36,434 bases of DNA from Mesotoga infera (GTDB taxonomy: Bacteria > Thermotogota > Thermotogae > Petrotogales > Kosmotogaceae). The notes under the pieces are model-generated. The model had not been told where the DNA came from, made no database searches, and saw only the letters and a list, made by a program, of their open reading frames with translations. Shown here piece after piece: positions 1-9,210 of the stretch. A program made the translations under genes and the position numbers. Each line of letters opens with the position of its first letter. Positions within the stretch are counted from its first letter, which is position 1. The DNA lies in NCBI GenBank assembly GCA_011045915.1, contig DSBT01000082.1, forward strand, positions 1-36,434, written 5' to 3'.

Positions 1-1436
1 CCGGTGGACTAACAGACAGAGCTGCAACCAACATCAAGATTAGTGATCATGACAGGGAGATTTTTTGGCTTGATCTTGTCGAAGGAAACGACGTCCCATT
101 AACCGGCGGTCAAACTGTTTACGTGGCTGGAGATGATCGTTTCATATATGTCAGTGGTGAGGTCAACTCACCGGGCAAATACGAATTTGCATTAGAAGAG
201 GAAATAACGATTCTGAGGATACTGGCAAGAGCCGGCGGGGAAAAGCCCTCTGCTTCTGATCAAATAAGGGTTTTGCTGCCGTCTGGAGAAATTCTCCCAA
301 TGAGTCTTTCTCAGATCAAGAACGAAGGAAAGGATGCCTCTATTGAAGCTGGCAGTACAGTTTTGGTGCCAAAACAGGTAATACGAGTCACCGTACTGGG
401 CGCAGTTAACAACCCCGGCCTGTACACTTTCAATCTCGATGAGAGGCACTCTCTATCTGACGCACTGGCGAGGGCCGGAGGACTTATAGATGAGAACATC
501 GTCGACAAGATAGCGGTTCAGGACGGCAAGCTCTATAGTGAATTCTCTACATCTGTCTTGCAGAGGCGAGGAGATTCACTTTCAGACAACTCGTTTGTCT
601 ATGTATCAAGCAAATCATCGATTTCTGTTACGATCCTCGGAGAAATCGCAAGGCCCGGAAAGTACGAAATCACTGGTACCAGGCCTTCTATAGCAACGGC
701 AATTGCAGTATCGGGAGGACTTGATCAATCAGTGACTACGCTGAGCCTTGTGGGAAGTGATGGAAGGGTGCAGTTAATCGATGCGCGTAAAACTGAGGAG
801 TTGGCCAGAAGCTACCTGGAAGATGAGGATACTATAGTTGCACTGAAGAACTATGAGTCTTTCATCACGGTGATCGGCGACGTGAAGTCACCAGGAGTGT
901 TTTCGGTCTCGGAGTATGGGGATCTTTCACTTGCCGAACTTCTAAGTCTTGCTGGCGGCCTATCCAACTTCGAAACGAGCGGACGAATATTCATTTCTTC
1001 GGCAGGAAAAACCGAAGAAGTTGCCACTACACCAGAGGACTTCATCTCACTTGCTAGAAAGGTCGTTTCTCCGGGATCCACTATCTACGTGCCCTATTTA
1101 GAACCGGCCAGAGTATACGTTTTCGGTGAAGTACAGAGGCCGGGAGTAGTAAGATTCTATGAAGGAATGACTGCGATCGAAGCGGTCATAGAGGCAGGGG
1201 GTCCGACAAGCTATGCCGTGCTCGGTAACGCATTGCTATTCCAGAATCTTGAAGAGCAACCCCTTGTTCTTGACCTCGATCAGCAAAAAGGAAAGCCCGC
1301 CAAGGGCAGTGTCCCTCTTCTGCCAGGCAATATCATATTCGTTCCTCAATCATCGATCGTCAACATAAAAGATATAATGTCGATTGTTGCTTCATCCCTC
1401 AGCATAGTGAATTCTGCTGTTGGCATTTTCAAGTGA
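1..1436 (+). CDS. Multi-SLBB polysaccharide export protein, 5'-partial
   Basis: Likely a periplasmic or outer-membrane polysaccharide export component of the Wza/SLBB class. The reading frame is open from the first full codon at position 3, so the gene begins upstream of the window; the internal GTG at 123 is not its start. Five SLBB-type repeats are visible, each with a G-x(2)-xxPG core followed about 20 residues later by an 'AGG' or 'SGG'. They begin near nt 144, 384, 621, 864 and 1110, at a spacing of about 80 residues. The residues before the first look like the end of a sixth repeat. The C-terminus has 'PGNIIFVP', typical of export-protein ends, then a hydrophobic stretch. The CpsB-type phosphatase and BY-kinase downstream fit a capsule or exopolysaccharide export operon. 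The missing N-terminus, which should carry the signal peptide and Poly_export domain, cannot be judged here. Confidence 0.85.
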   Translation, partial: GGLTDRAATNIKISDHDREIFWLDLVEGNDVPLTGGQTVYVAGDDRFIYVSGEVNSPGKYEFALEEEITILRILARAGGEKPSASDQIRVLLPSGEILPMSLSQIKNEGKDASIEAGSTVLVPKQVIRVTVLGAVNNPGLYTFNLDERHSLSDALARAGGLIDENIVDKIAVQDGKLYSEFSTSVLQRRGDSLSDNSFVYVSSKSSISVTILGEIARPGKYEITGTRPSIATAIAVSGGLDQSVTTLSLVGSDGRVQLIDARKTEELARSYLEDEDTIVALKNYESFITVIGDVKSPGVFSVSEYGDLSLAELLSLAGGLSNFETSGRIFISSAGKTEEVATTPEDFISLARKVVSPGSTIYVPYLEPARVYVFGEVQRPGVVRFYEGMTAIEAVIEAGGPTSYAVLGNALLFQNLEEQPLVLDLDQQKGKPAKGSVPLLPGNIIFVPQSSIVNIKDIMSIVASSLSIVNSAVGIFK

Positions 1437-1448
1437 GGTTGAGTTGTA

Positions 1449-2111
1449 TTGAACATTGATTCCCATTGTCATCTGCTTCCGGCAGTCGATGACGGTGTCG
1501 AAAGTATTCAGGAGTCAATTGCGCTCCTGAAAGAGATGAAAGCAAAAGGAGTCGAGAGACTATACTTGACGCCACATTTCTTGTCTCCAAGGAGTCAGAC
1601 AGACACATCGGAGATCATGAAAAGGTGGAATGAATTTGAATCTGAATTGAACGCTCATTCAGTCGAGGTGATGCTTGGCTCTGAAATATTCCTACGACCC
1701 GAGGTTCTTGAATGCAACCTGATTTCTATGGGTGAATCAAATATCATTCTGGTTGAGCTGCCGACTCAGCAAAAACCTCATTACCTTTTCGAAGTGATAG
1801 AGAAGCTTCAAGTGAGAGGTTTCAGGGTTTTGCTCGCTCATGTGGAAAGGTATGAATACTTCTTCAAGAAAAGAGGATTCCTCTTAGGAAAGACGAAGGT
1901 TACAGAGGATATCTCAAAGCTTCGGGACATGGGAGTTCTATTTCAGGTAAACTGGAGCAGTCTTGATAGAGATCCAAAAGCCAAAGCTCTTGTAGAAGAG
2001 AGAATTGCCGACGTCACCGGAAGTGATAAACACAGAATGAACGACGGAAGACTACTTATCGATTTCAACGATGAGCGATACGGATTTTTTCTGAATCACT
2101 ATTACCTGTAA
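1449..2111 (+). CDS. CpsB/YwqE-type PHP-domain protein-tyrosine phosphatase
   Basis: Probable manganese-dependent phosphotyrosine phosphatase that dephosphorylates the tyrosine cluster of the BY-kinase encoded next. The start is TTG at 1449, about 10 nt after a GAGGT ribosome binding site that overlaps the end of the export gene. PHP-domain metal-binding motifs are visible: HCHLLPAVDDG at residues 6-16, LTPHF, GSEIFLRPE, LLAHVERYE, and a C-terminal GSDKHR where the family has SDAHN. At 220 residues it is shorter than typical family members of about 250 residues; most of the loss is after the last metal motif. Gene order (export, phosphatase, kinase, polymerase) matches bacterial capsule operons. 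CpsB/Wzb-type regulation of the kinase is a family-based inference. Confidence 0.85.
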   Translation: MNIDSHCHLLPAVDDGVESIQESIALLKEMKAKGVERLYLTPHFLSPRSQTDTSEIMKRWNEFESELNAHSVEVMLGSEIFLRPEVLECNLISMGESNIILVELPTQQKPHYLFEVIEKLQVRGFRVLLAHVERYEYFFKKRGFLLGKTKVTEDISKLRDMGVLFQVNWSSLDRDPKAKALVEERIADVTGSDKHRMNDGRLLIDFNDERYGFFLNHYYL

Positions 2112-2125
2112 ATGGAGGTGCTTTC

Positions 2126-4336
2126 GTGAGCGAGTTCGAGGGTAGCGATTATAGGGAACTAACTCTTGAAGACATTTTTAGAATGTTTAAGAAACGAATG
2201 GTTCTTTTCGTTTCAATTGTACTGGCCGTGGTTGTTGTCACAGGAATTTACCTAATTTTCGCTACACCCATATATGAAGCAAGCGTCACCATCAAGGTTG
2301 ATCCCACCTCTCAATCTTCAGTAGGTGATCTTTTCAGTAGCTCACTTACAGGAAGCTCAGGATCAAACATCTCTACGGAAGTTGAACTGATCAAGAGCAG
2401 AACAAATATTGAAGAGATAATTGAAGTTTTGGGTCTGGTTGACAGGGTTTATTCAGAAGAGACAAAGGCACGGCTACTATCGGAAGGATATTCAGAGCAC
2501 GATCTTGTTACCTCGCTCACTCGGAATATTTCTTCAATGATCACCGTGTCACCTGTCAAGGACACCAGGATTGTCAGAGTCTCCGTACAAAACAAGGATC
2601 CCATTCTTGCAAGGGACATCGCAAATACCCTTGCAGATGTTTACAATACTAAATTGGCCGAACTGTCAAAAAGAGACCTGACAAGGAAACGAGAATTCAT
2701 TGAAGCACAGATTCCACTTCTGGAGAGCGATTTGAATGAGGCTACCGATAAGATAAAGCAGTTCAAAGAGCAGACAGGCATCTATGTCCTGGACAAACAT
2801 GCCGATCAACTCTTTCAAATGCTCAGCGGCTATGACAATCAATACAACGAACTTATGATCTCTGCTCAAGAGAAGAAGGCTGAAATCGAGACTTATCAGA
2901 GTATGCTCGATGACTTCGATAGTGATGATTCCAAAAGCATAAAGGCGCTTTGGGTGCAGACATCTGAGAGCTTTTCCGTCAATCCTGTGCTGACCAGTCT
3001 AAGGCAGAACCTTGCTACTCTTCAAGTTGAGCTCGCTTCGTTGGAGGAACAGTATCCAAAAACCGATCCAAGAGTGAGATCGAAAATCACGGAAATTTCG
3101 AAGACTGAAAGCCTGATTGAAGAGCAAATTCAGAATGAGTTCATAGTCTCCGGTCAGGGTATGACGTTGAATCCCGCGTACCAGCAGATAATTACCGGCG
3201 TCATCAGTTCAGAAGCTGGATTTCAAATCCTTCAAGCTTCAATTCAGGCCGTTGGACTTCTCAGGGATCAGTATCAGTCTGAACTGAGAAACCTGCCCGC
3301 AAAGGAGCAACAGCTACTCGATCTGGAGAGGCAAATAGCGGTCAAAGAGAGCCTGTACACTCTGCTTCTTGAGAGACTTGAAGAAGCAAAGATCAGTGAA
3401 GCTGCCGTAGTTGGAAACGCAGTTATTGTCGACCCTGCGACAGTGCCTCAGTCGCCTATGAAACCCAACAAGAAACTATCTCTGGCCATTGGAGGAGTTT
3501 TGGGGATCTTTCTTGGAATGCTTATGGTCTTCCTTGCCGAGTATCTCGACAAGACTCTCAAAACTGAGGAAGAAATCGAGAGATTCAGCAGGCAACCGAT
3601 TATCGGTCGAATTCCAAATATTGAAGGCACAAGGGAAGAGATGTATGTCGAGAAGAACCCAACGGCGCCTTCTTCAGAGTCGATAAAGCTCGCGGCAAGC
3701 AACCTTTCTTTCACGATGGGCGAGGGAAAAACAGTGGCGGTTACATCGGTCCTTCCTACTGAGGGAAAGAGTTTTGTAATTGCGAATATTGCCTATTCAA
3801 TGGCAAACAGCGGTCAGAGAGTAGTTCTGCTTGACCTTGATCTGCGTCGCCCCAGGGTCGAAAAGATACTTAAAGCTGGCAAGAGAACCAAGGGCGCAGT
3901 AGATGTAATAATGGGAACTGCATCGATTGATGACGTTGTCGAGAAATATGCTGAAAACATGGACTTCATAGGAGTGGGCAGTATTCCCCCGAATCCCACA
4001 ATTGTTCTTTCATCGAAAAAGATCGACACTCTACTTTCTGAACTGAAGCAGAGATATGACAGGGTTCTTATAGATATGCCTCCTGCAGTTGTCACTTCCG
4101 ACGTATCTCTGGTTGGGAACAAGCTCGATGGAATTGTACTTGTGGTGAGACCAGGAAGAGCGATAAAGGATGGTTTGAGGATAGTCGTCGAGAACTTGAA
4201 GACAGTCGGAGTCAAGATTCTTGGGGTAATAGTCAATGGAGTAGATGAGAAGAATTCAAGCTATTACTACCACTACTATTACTATTACAACGAAGAGGGA
4301 AAGAAACAGAAAAGAAGAAAGCGCAAAGAGAAGTAA
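2126..4336 (+). CDS. Wzz/BY-kinase (polysaccharide co-polymerase fused to tyrosine kinase)
   Basis: Inner-membrane chain-length determinant and autophosphorylating bacterial tyrosine kinase for surface polysaccharide assembly. The GTG start at 2126 follows GGAGGTG. Order of parts: a first membrane helix at about residues 25-47, a periplasmic Wzz region with coiled coil at about 180-420, a second membrane helix at about 451-471, then a cytoplasmic P-loop kinase. Walker A (SVLPTEGKS) is at 541-549, Walker A' (LLDLDLRRP) at 568-576 and Walker B (VLIDMPP) at 647-653. The tail has eight tyrosines within residues 713-721, the expected autophosphorylation cluster, then a strongly basic end rich in Lys and Arg. 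The fused single-chain form is the Wzc type of proteobacteria, unlike the split CapA/CapB of Bacillota. The phosphatase gene just upstream is its likely partner. Confidence 0.92.
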   Translation: MSEFEGSDYRELTLEDIFRMFKKRMVLFVSIVLAVVVVTGIYLIFATPIYEASVTIKVDPTSQSSVGDLFSSSLTGSSGSNISTEVELIKSRTNIEEIIEVLGLVDRVYSEETKARLLSEGYSEHDLVTSLTRNISSMITVSPVKDTRIVRVSVQNKDPILARDIANTLADVYNTKLAELSKRDLTRKREFIEAQIPLLESDLNEATDKIKQFKEQTGIYVLDKHADQLFQMLSGYDNQYNELMISAQEKKAEIETYQSMLDDFDSDDSKSIKALWVQTSESFSVNPVLTSLRQNLATLQVELASLEEQYPKTDPRVRSKITEISKTESLIEEQIQNEFIVSGQGMTLNPAYQQIITGVISSEAGFQILQASIQAVGLLRDQYQSELRNLPAKEQQLLDLERQIAVKESLYTLLLERLEEAKISEAAVVGNAVIVDPATVPQSPMKPNKKLSLAIGGVLGIFLGMLMVFLAEYLDKTLKTEEEIERFSRQPIIGRIPNIEGTREEMYVEKNPTAPSSESIKLAASNLSFTMGEGKTVAVTSVLPTEGKSFVIANIAYSMANSGQRVVLLDLDLRRPRVEKILKAGKRTKGAVDVIMGTASIDDVVEKYAENMDFIGVGSIPPNPTIVLSSKKIDTLLSELKQRYDRVLIDMPPAVVTSDVSLVGNKLDGIVLVVRPGRAIKDGLRIVVENLKTVGVKILGVIVNGVDEKNSSYYYHYYYYYNEEGKKQKRRKRKEK

Positions 4337-4361
4337 TCAGAAGGATCAATAATAAAGGCAG

Positions 4362-4415
4362 TCTCAAATTGGTTTTGTCGACGGAAGTCAACATAATCAG
4401 CCGTCCCATTTGAGA
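4362..4415 (+). repeat. Interrupted inverted repeat between kinase and polymerase genes
   Basis: The 110-bp gap between the BY-kinase and the polymerase gene holds TCTCAAAT at 4362-4369 pairing with ATTTGAGA at 4408-4415. Inside it, GACGG at 4380-4384 pairs with CCGTC at 4401-4405. No T-run follows, so it is not a classical terminator. It may be an RNA structure, an operator or an attenuator that adjusts polymerase expression relative to the kinase. I saw no convincing promoter in the gap. Confidence 0.45.
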
Positions 4416-4446
4416 GCCGATTAAGTGGCTTAATGAGGTGGTCTAG

Positions 4447-7221
4447 ATGACAGAGAAGAAACATCTGATAGATTTCGAAACCCTTGTTTATTTGATTTTG
4501 ACATTATTCATCCCTTTATTTGTGACCAAGGGATTTACGCATGAGCCTTCAACCGGAAAACACCTTTTCTACGTTGTGGGCTTCGCTATCATCTTTCTTT
4601 CTATGGTGCTGAAAAAGAAAGAAATTTCCATCGAATTCGGGTTCGTCCATCTGGCGTTTTTCGGGATCGGAATCGCTGCTCTGCTCTCGCTGATTGTTGT
4701 GTCGATTGACAATCCTCAATACTTCAGGTATTCTCTGGAGATCGCTCTCTACATTGTCTTCCTCTCATTCACAGCCGTTTACATTTCTAACAAATGGGAT
4801 ACGGTTGAGAAAATCGAAATTGTAATGCTGTTCTTTGTCATTGGAGCGGCTGTTGTTGCCATAGATGCGCTGCTCAACTTCTATCTGGGATACGATATCT
4901 TTCTGGGAAAAGTGGGGGAACCATTTGCAAGAGCCTCCGCAAGATCAACAATTGGCAATCCAAACTTCGTATCCGATTATATGGGGATGACAATTCCCAT
5001 GATATTCTATTTCATAATCTCTAGAAAACCACTTGGCCTGTTGCTCAAGAAACCTTCTGGACAGCTGATTCTAAAGAGCGTCATGGTGACTTTTCTGGTC
5101 CCGATGGTCGCTTCTGTATTTGTTTCTCAGACTAGAACTGTGATAACTGCAATATTCTTCGGAAACCTTCTCTTCTTGCTTCTCTATTTCTTTTTGAGGA
5201 GGGGAAAGAGACCTGAACCGCTTGACGATAATGAAAGCAAGAGATTCAAAAGACTTTCGCTGGTCTTCCTCCTAATAGCTTTGATAATCATTGCAGTGCT
5301 TTCGTATATGTATTTGACGCCTTCTCCTCTGTCTGGCGAGGGGAGAATCAATATTACTGCCAGGCTGGAATATGCGCTGACTTCATCGGGATCGTGGAAT
5401 GAGAGGTTTTCGGCCTGGTACAACTCAGTATTTCAGTGGCTGGACGACAGTAACAAGTTGAGAATTCCCTTCGGTTCTGGAATCGGCACGTTCCAGCTCT
5501 ACCATCTACTGTACAGCCCTCAGGTGCTGGAACATAACCCCGACTACATGCTTGTCTGGAACAATTTCAAGAGGACTCATAATGATTACGTTCAGGGTTT
5601 GGGAGAGATGGGAATTATAGGTCTCCTCTTCATCGTATTGATGGTCGGTCTGCTGGTCTTCAGGTACGTGAAGAATTTGTTCAGAATAGACAATAAGAAA
5701 GATCTACTGCTGTATGGCTCCCTGGGAGCGGGGATATTTTCCCTGGCAGTTCATAGCTTCTTCGAATTTCCTCTTCATATGCAACCGAATCTCATGCTCG
5801 CGATCTTTCTGGGATCAGTCGCTGTAGGGAAGTACTTCAATCCAGATCTCAAGAAGAAAAAAGCATCGAAGACTCTGACTACAGTTTTGCTTTTTGCTTT
5901 AGCGGCCAGCTTAATCTTTCTTAAGACTACAGCGTTTCTTGGGGAGGGGTTCTTCCGGACCGGACAGACCAATCAACAGTATTATCTTGCTTACTTCAAT
6001 CAGGCGCAAAGTCTGAATCTTAATGCTCTCCAGCAAGCCAAGAGTGAAATTGCCAATTCTACTGGCAATTACTCATATCTGGCGGACGTTTCCAGCTATA
6101 TGAATGTTAAGGGTACTGAGATCCGATCGAAGTATCCCGGCGCAAATCAAATAGAGCTTCTTGAGCAAGCAGAGAAAGAACGTCAGAATGAGATTAGGAG
6201 ATTAACGGACGAAGTAGATAATCGTATCAACCAGTACAACTTCTACATTTCGAGATCAGCCGAATATTATGAACAGGCTATTGCGGATTTCAAACTTTCA
6301 AATAGACTGTATCCTGTATTTGGCAAACCCTTATGGTATATAGCTGGCCTGGGAACAAAGGCACAGCGACTTGAGACGGCTAGAGACAATTCGGAGCTCA
6401 TGAAGTCGATCCTGACTGGGAAGGATGAGTACTCCTCTGACATAATACTTGAGTTCAAGGGAGATCCAGAAATAATCCCGGTTCATAGAACAAGCATTAG
6501 AACTCTTCCGTTCGCTGAGTTCTTCGAAAAGCACGCCTCGGTTTTCGATGATCCTGAACTTGTATCGGACTTGCAGCTTTACTTCATTACACAGATTCAG
6601 ATGATACTCGACGCTGCCGACTACTATGAATCCTCAACAATATTATTTAGTGAGCGCCAAACCCCGAGGATTCTTGGACGACTCTACACTAGCATAAATA
6701 GTGAGCTTAAAAAATACTACAACTTCATAAATTCAAGAGAGAGCGTTATCAACTCGGCCTTCGGGGAGAGCGAAGAGTTCCGGCAGATTATTATTGATCT
6801 GGTATACGAAAGTAGCAATAGAGCTACGTACTGGTTTGATCTGGGAATTCATCTCCTTCCTGGCACTTGGAACAGATATCCAGATTGGGAGGACATTTAC
6901 ATCGAATACTTGAATTCGATCCCCTCTATCCTTGACACAGTTGAAGAAAGGAAACTGAAGATCCTCTCTATTGCAGGAAAACACGTTTGGGCCTGTGAGA
7001 ACATGGGACCGGCAACTCCAGACGAGACACTGCAGTTCGCAGTTCAGTGGGGCAAATCGAATCTCTCTGGAGAAGAATTAAGTAGCTTCGAGCAAAATCT
7101 GAAAGATGTTTTCGAAAGAGTGGTCAATCTAAATAGGGATCTGATTGAGAAGTCGCCCAATCTTCCGGAAAATACTGTTGATCAGATACAAAGCTTAATC
7201 TCGCTCTTCGAAACGCTTTGA
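4447..7221 (+). CDS. O-antigen ligase/polymerase (Wzy-type) membrane protein with large C-terminal domain
   Basis: Predicted polysaccharide polymerase or ligase in the inner membrane. The ATG at 4447 follows GAGGTGG. Roughly the first 500 residues hold about a dozen hydrophobic segments. A long loop carries the signature of the O-antigen ligase family, including TRTVITA and a RTHNDYVQGLGEMGIIG segment just before a late membrane helix. The remaining 420 or so residues are soluble, helical and rich in acidic residues, with a run of coiled-coil character; this resembles the TPR-like C-terminal regions of some WaaL/Wzy relatives, but I cannot assign a domain. At 924 residues it is roughly twice the size of a minimal ligase. 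Its context (SLBB exporter, phosphatase, Wzz/BY-kinase) favours polymerase over lipid A ligase, but the sequence alone does not decide. Confidence 0.82.
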   Translation: MTEKKHLIDFETLVYLILTLFIPLFVTKGFTHEPSTGKHLFYVVGFAIIFLSMVLKKKEISIEFGFVHLAFFGIGIAALLSLIVVSIDNPQYFRYSLEIALYIVFLSFTAVYISNKWDTVEKIEIVMLFFVIGAAVVAIDALLNFYLGYDIFLGKVGEPFARASARSTIGNPNFVSDYMGMTIPMIFYFIISRKPLGLLLKKPSGQLILKSVMVTFLVPMVASVFVSQTRTVITAIFFGNLLFLLLYFFLRRGKRPEPLDDNESKRFKRLSLVFLLIALIIIAVLSYMYLTPSPLSGEGRINITARLEYALTSSGSWNERFSAWYNSVFQWLDDSNKLRIPFGSGIGTFQLYHLLYSPQVLEHNPDYMLVWNNFKRTHNDYVQGLGEMGIIGLLFIVLMVGLLVFRYVKNLFRIDNKKDLLLYGSLGAGIFSLAVHSFFEFPLHMQPNLMLAIFLGSVAVGKYFNPDLKKKKASKTLTTVLLFALAASLIFLKTTAFLGEGFFRTGQTNQQYYLAYFNQAQSLNLNALQQAKSEIANSTGNYSYLADVSSYMNVKGTEIRSKYPGANQIELLEQAEKERQNEIRRLTDEVDNRINQYNFYISRSAEYYEQAIADFKLSNRLYPVFGKPLWYIAGLGTKAQRLETARDNSELMKSILTGKDEYSSDIILEFKGDPEIIPVHRTSIRTLPFAEFFEKHASVFDDPELVSDLQLYFITQIQMILDAADYYESSTILFSERQTPRILGRLYTSINSELKKYYNFINSRESVINSAFGESEEFRQIIIDLVYESSNRATYWFDLGIHLLPGTWNRYPDWEDIYIEYLNSIPSILDTVEERKLKILSIAGKHVWACENMGPATPDETLQFAVQWGKSNLSGEELSSFEQNLKDVFERVVNLNRDLIEKSPNLPENTVDQIQSLISLFETL

Positions 7222-7231
7222 GCGTTTTTTT
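7211..7231 (+). terminator. Rho-independent terminator overlapping the polymerase stop codon
   Basis: The stem AAACGCT (7211-7217) pairs with AGCGTTT (7221-7227) around a three-base loop and runs into a T-tract ending at 7231. The polymerase stop codon TGA (7219-7221) lies in the loop and the first base of the 3' arm, so the last codons form the left arm. It closes the polysaccharide operon just before the metG promoter. Confidence 0.75.
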
Positions 7232-7234
7232 AGG

Positions 7235-7263
7235 TATACATTTAGCTAAGCAAGTGATATAAT
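7235..7263 (+). promoter_or_regulatory. Promoter of the metG-gyrA-lexA-rpiB operon
   Basis: The -35 candidate TATACA (7235-7240, 4 of 6 consensus bases) is separated by 17 bp from a perfect -10 TATAAT (7258-7263). TG at 7255-7256 makes it an extended -10 element. It lies between the polysaccharide-operon terminator and the GGAGGTG site of metG, leaving a very short leader. Confidence 0.8.
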
Positions 7264-7280
7264 ACTTCTGGAGGTGTCCT

Positions 7281-9188
7281 GTGAAGAAGTTCTATGTTAC
7301 CACGCCAATATACTACATAAATAGCGAGCCTCACATTGGTTCTGCCTATTCGACAATAATTGCAGATGTGATTGCCAGATACAAGAGACTCTCCGGCTAT
7401 GAAGTATTCTTCCTCACTGGCACAGATGAGCACGGTCAAAAGGTCTTAAATGAAGCTTTAGCGAGAAATATCAATACTCAGGAATACTGCAATATGATGG
7501 CCGACAAATTCAGAAAACTCTGGAAAGAGCTTGAATTGACGAACAATGGGTTCGTGAGAACTACTGATGAGAATCACATGAGAACCGTGCAGGAATTCGT
7601 CTCACGGCTGAAGCAAAACGGTGATATATATAAGGGAAGATATGAAGGGTGGTACTGCATACCAGATGAGACTTTCTGGAATGAGGAAGATCTGAAGGAA
7701 GGAAAGACCTGCCCAGAATGTGGTCGCGAAGTGAAATGGGTGAGTGAAGAGAACTACTTCTTTAGACTTTCGAAGTACAATGATCCTCTTCTCAAACTCT
7801 ACAAAGAGAATCCCGAGTTTGTCCAACCGGATTTCAGAAGAAATGAAATGCTGAGAATTCTCGAATCCGGCCTGAAGGATTTGAGTATAACGAGAACGTC
7901 TTTCAATTGGGGAGTACAGATGCCTGATGATCCAGAACACGTAATCTATGTTTGGGTGGACGCCCTAATCAATTACCTCAGCGCCATCGGTTTTCCTAAT
8001 GACAATGAGACTTTCGAACGGTTTTGGCCTGCCGATGTACATCTCATTGGAAAAGAGATCAATCGTTTCCACTCTATTATCTGGCCCGCAATGCTCATCT
8101 CTGCGGGGATACCTCTGCCAAAACAGATTTATGCACACGGATGGCTGACGGTAAACGGTCAGAAGATTTCAAAATCACTTGGTAACGCTGTCAGCCCAAT
8201 GGCTTTTGTAAATATCTATGGAAACGACTCTTTGAGATATTACCTGTTGCGAGATATCCAGTTCGGTAGAGACGGTGACTTCTCTGAGGACAATCTAATA
8301 GGAAGAATCAATGCAGATCTTGCAAACGATCTGGGAAATCTTCTACATCGAACAGTTGTAATGATTCAGAAGTTCAACAAGGGCCGTGTTCCTGAAATGG
8401 GTATCGAAGATCCAATAGACGACACTCTTAGAGAGCTTGCTGAGCGCACATTTTCGACTTATACGGAGTCAATGGATCAGCTGAAGTTTACTCAAGCTCT
8501 GGAAGGAATTTGGGAGCTTATTCGATTTGGCAACAAATATATAGACTTGACCGAACCTTGGAAGCTCGGAAAGAATATTGAGAATAAAGAACGGCTAGAC
8601 TCTGTTTTGCACAATCTGGTTCGTGTTCTGAAAAATGTGTCTCTTATGATAGAGCCCGTGATGTTCAAAACCGCTGGCGAGATTAGGAAGAGACTGGCTC
8701 TTGATGAGAAAATGACTCTCAAAGATCTCAATTGGGCAGACTTGCCTGCCGGAAGTGAAGTTCGTCATGGCGAGCCGATCTTTCCAAGAATCGATACTGA
8801 AAAACACAGGAAGGTGACAGAAGTGGAAAACGAACACAAACTGACAGAAGCTAAGGATAATGTTTTGATAAGCATAGACGATTTCTCGAAGGTTGAGCTA
8901 AGAGTGGCAAGTGTTGTTGATGCGGAGATTGTTCCCAAGTCGAGAAAGCTCTTGAGATTGCAGCTTGATTTGGGAGAATTCGGAAGGCGACAGGTAGTTG
9001 CTGGCATCGCTCAGTTCTACAGTCCAGACGAGCTAATTGGCATGAAAATAGTTGTCGTTGCAAATCTGCAGCCCGCCAAGTTGATGGGGATCGAGTCAAA
9101 CGGGATGATTCTCGCTGCGAAGATTGGGGACTCGCTTTCGTTGCTTACTGTTCATAAGGATCTACTTCCCGGCGCAAAAGTTTCTTAA
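7281..9188 (+). CDS. metG: Methionyl-tRNA synthetase
   Basis: Charges tRNA-Met with methionine in the cytoplasm (class I aminoacyl-tRNA synthetase). The GTG start at 7281 follows GGAGGTG. The N-terminus has the class I signature PHIGS (His18), and the KMSKS loop appears as KISKS near residue 296. A single knuckle CPECG lies in the connective-peptide region, next to the EENYFFRLS segment typical of MetRS. The last 100 or so residues form the EMAP/Trbp-type tRNA-binding OB fold (FSKVELRVASV ... SNGMILAA). At 635 residues it is normal for the bacterial long form with a fused tRNA-binding domain. It is the first gene of a five-gene operon, with gyrA starting 22 bp after its stop. Confidence 0.97.
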   Translation: MKKFYVTTPIYYINSEPHIGSAYSTIIADVIARYKRLSGYEVFFLTGTDEHGQKVLNEALARNINTQEYCNMMADKFRKLWKELELTNNGFVRTTDENHMRTVQEFVSRLKQNGDIYKGRYEGWYCIPDETFWNEEDLKEGKTCPECGREVKWVSEENYFFRLSKYNDPLLKLYKENPEFVQPDFRRNEMLRILESGLKDLSITRTSFNWGVQMPDDPEHVIYVWVDALINYLSAIGFPNDNETFERFWPADVHLIGKEINRFHSIIWPAMLISAGIPLPKQIYAHGWLTVNGQKISKSLGNAVSPMAFVNIYGNDSLRYYLLRDIQFGRDGDFSEDNLIGRINADLANDLGNLLHRTVVMIQKFNKGRVPEMGIEDPIDDTLRELAERTFSTYTESMDQLKFTQALEGIWELIRFGNKYIDLTEPWKLGKNIENKERLDSVLHNLVRVLKNVSLMIEPVMFKTAGEIRKRLALDEKMTLKDLNWADLPAGSEVRHGEPIFPRIDTEKHRKVTEVENEHKLTEAKDNVLISIDDFSKVELRVASVVDAEIVPKSRKLLRLQLDLGEFGRRQVVAGIAQFYSPDELIGMKIVVVANLQPAKLMGIESNGMILAAKIGDSLSLLTVHKDLLPGAKVS

Positions 9189-9210
9189 CGACTAGAGGAG
9201 GATAACGTCT

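Noticed and set aside
3814-4236. A 140-codon open frame antisense to the BY-kinase catalytic domain.
   Set aside because: The sense strand contains intact Walker motifs; the antisense frame is Thr/Ser-rich with no start signal or recognised motif.
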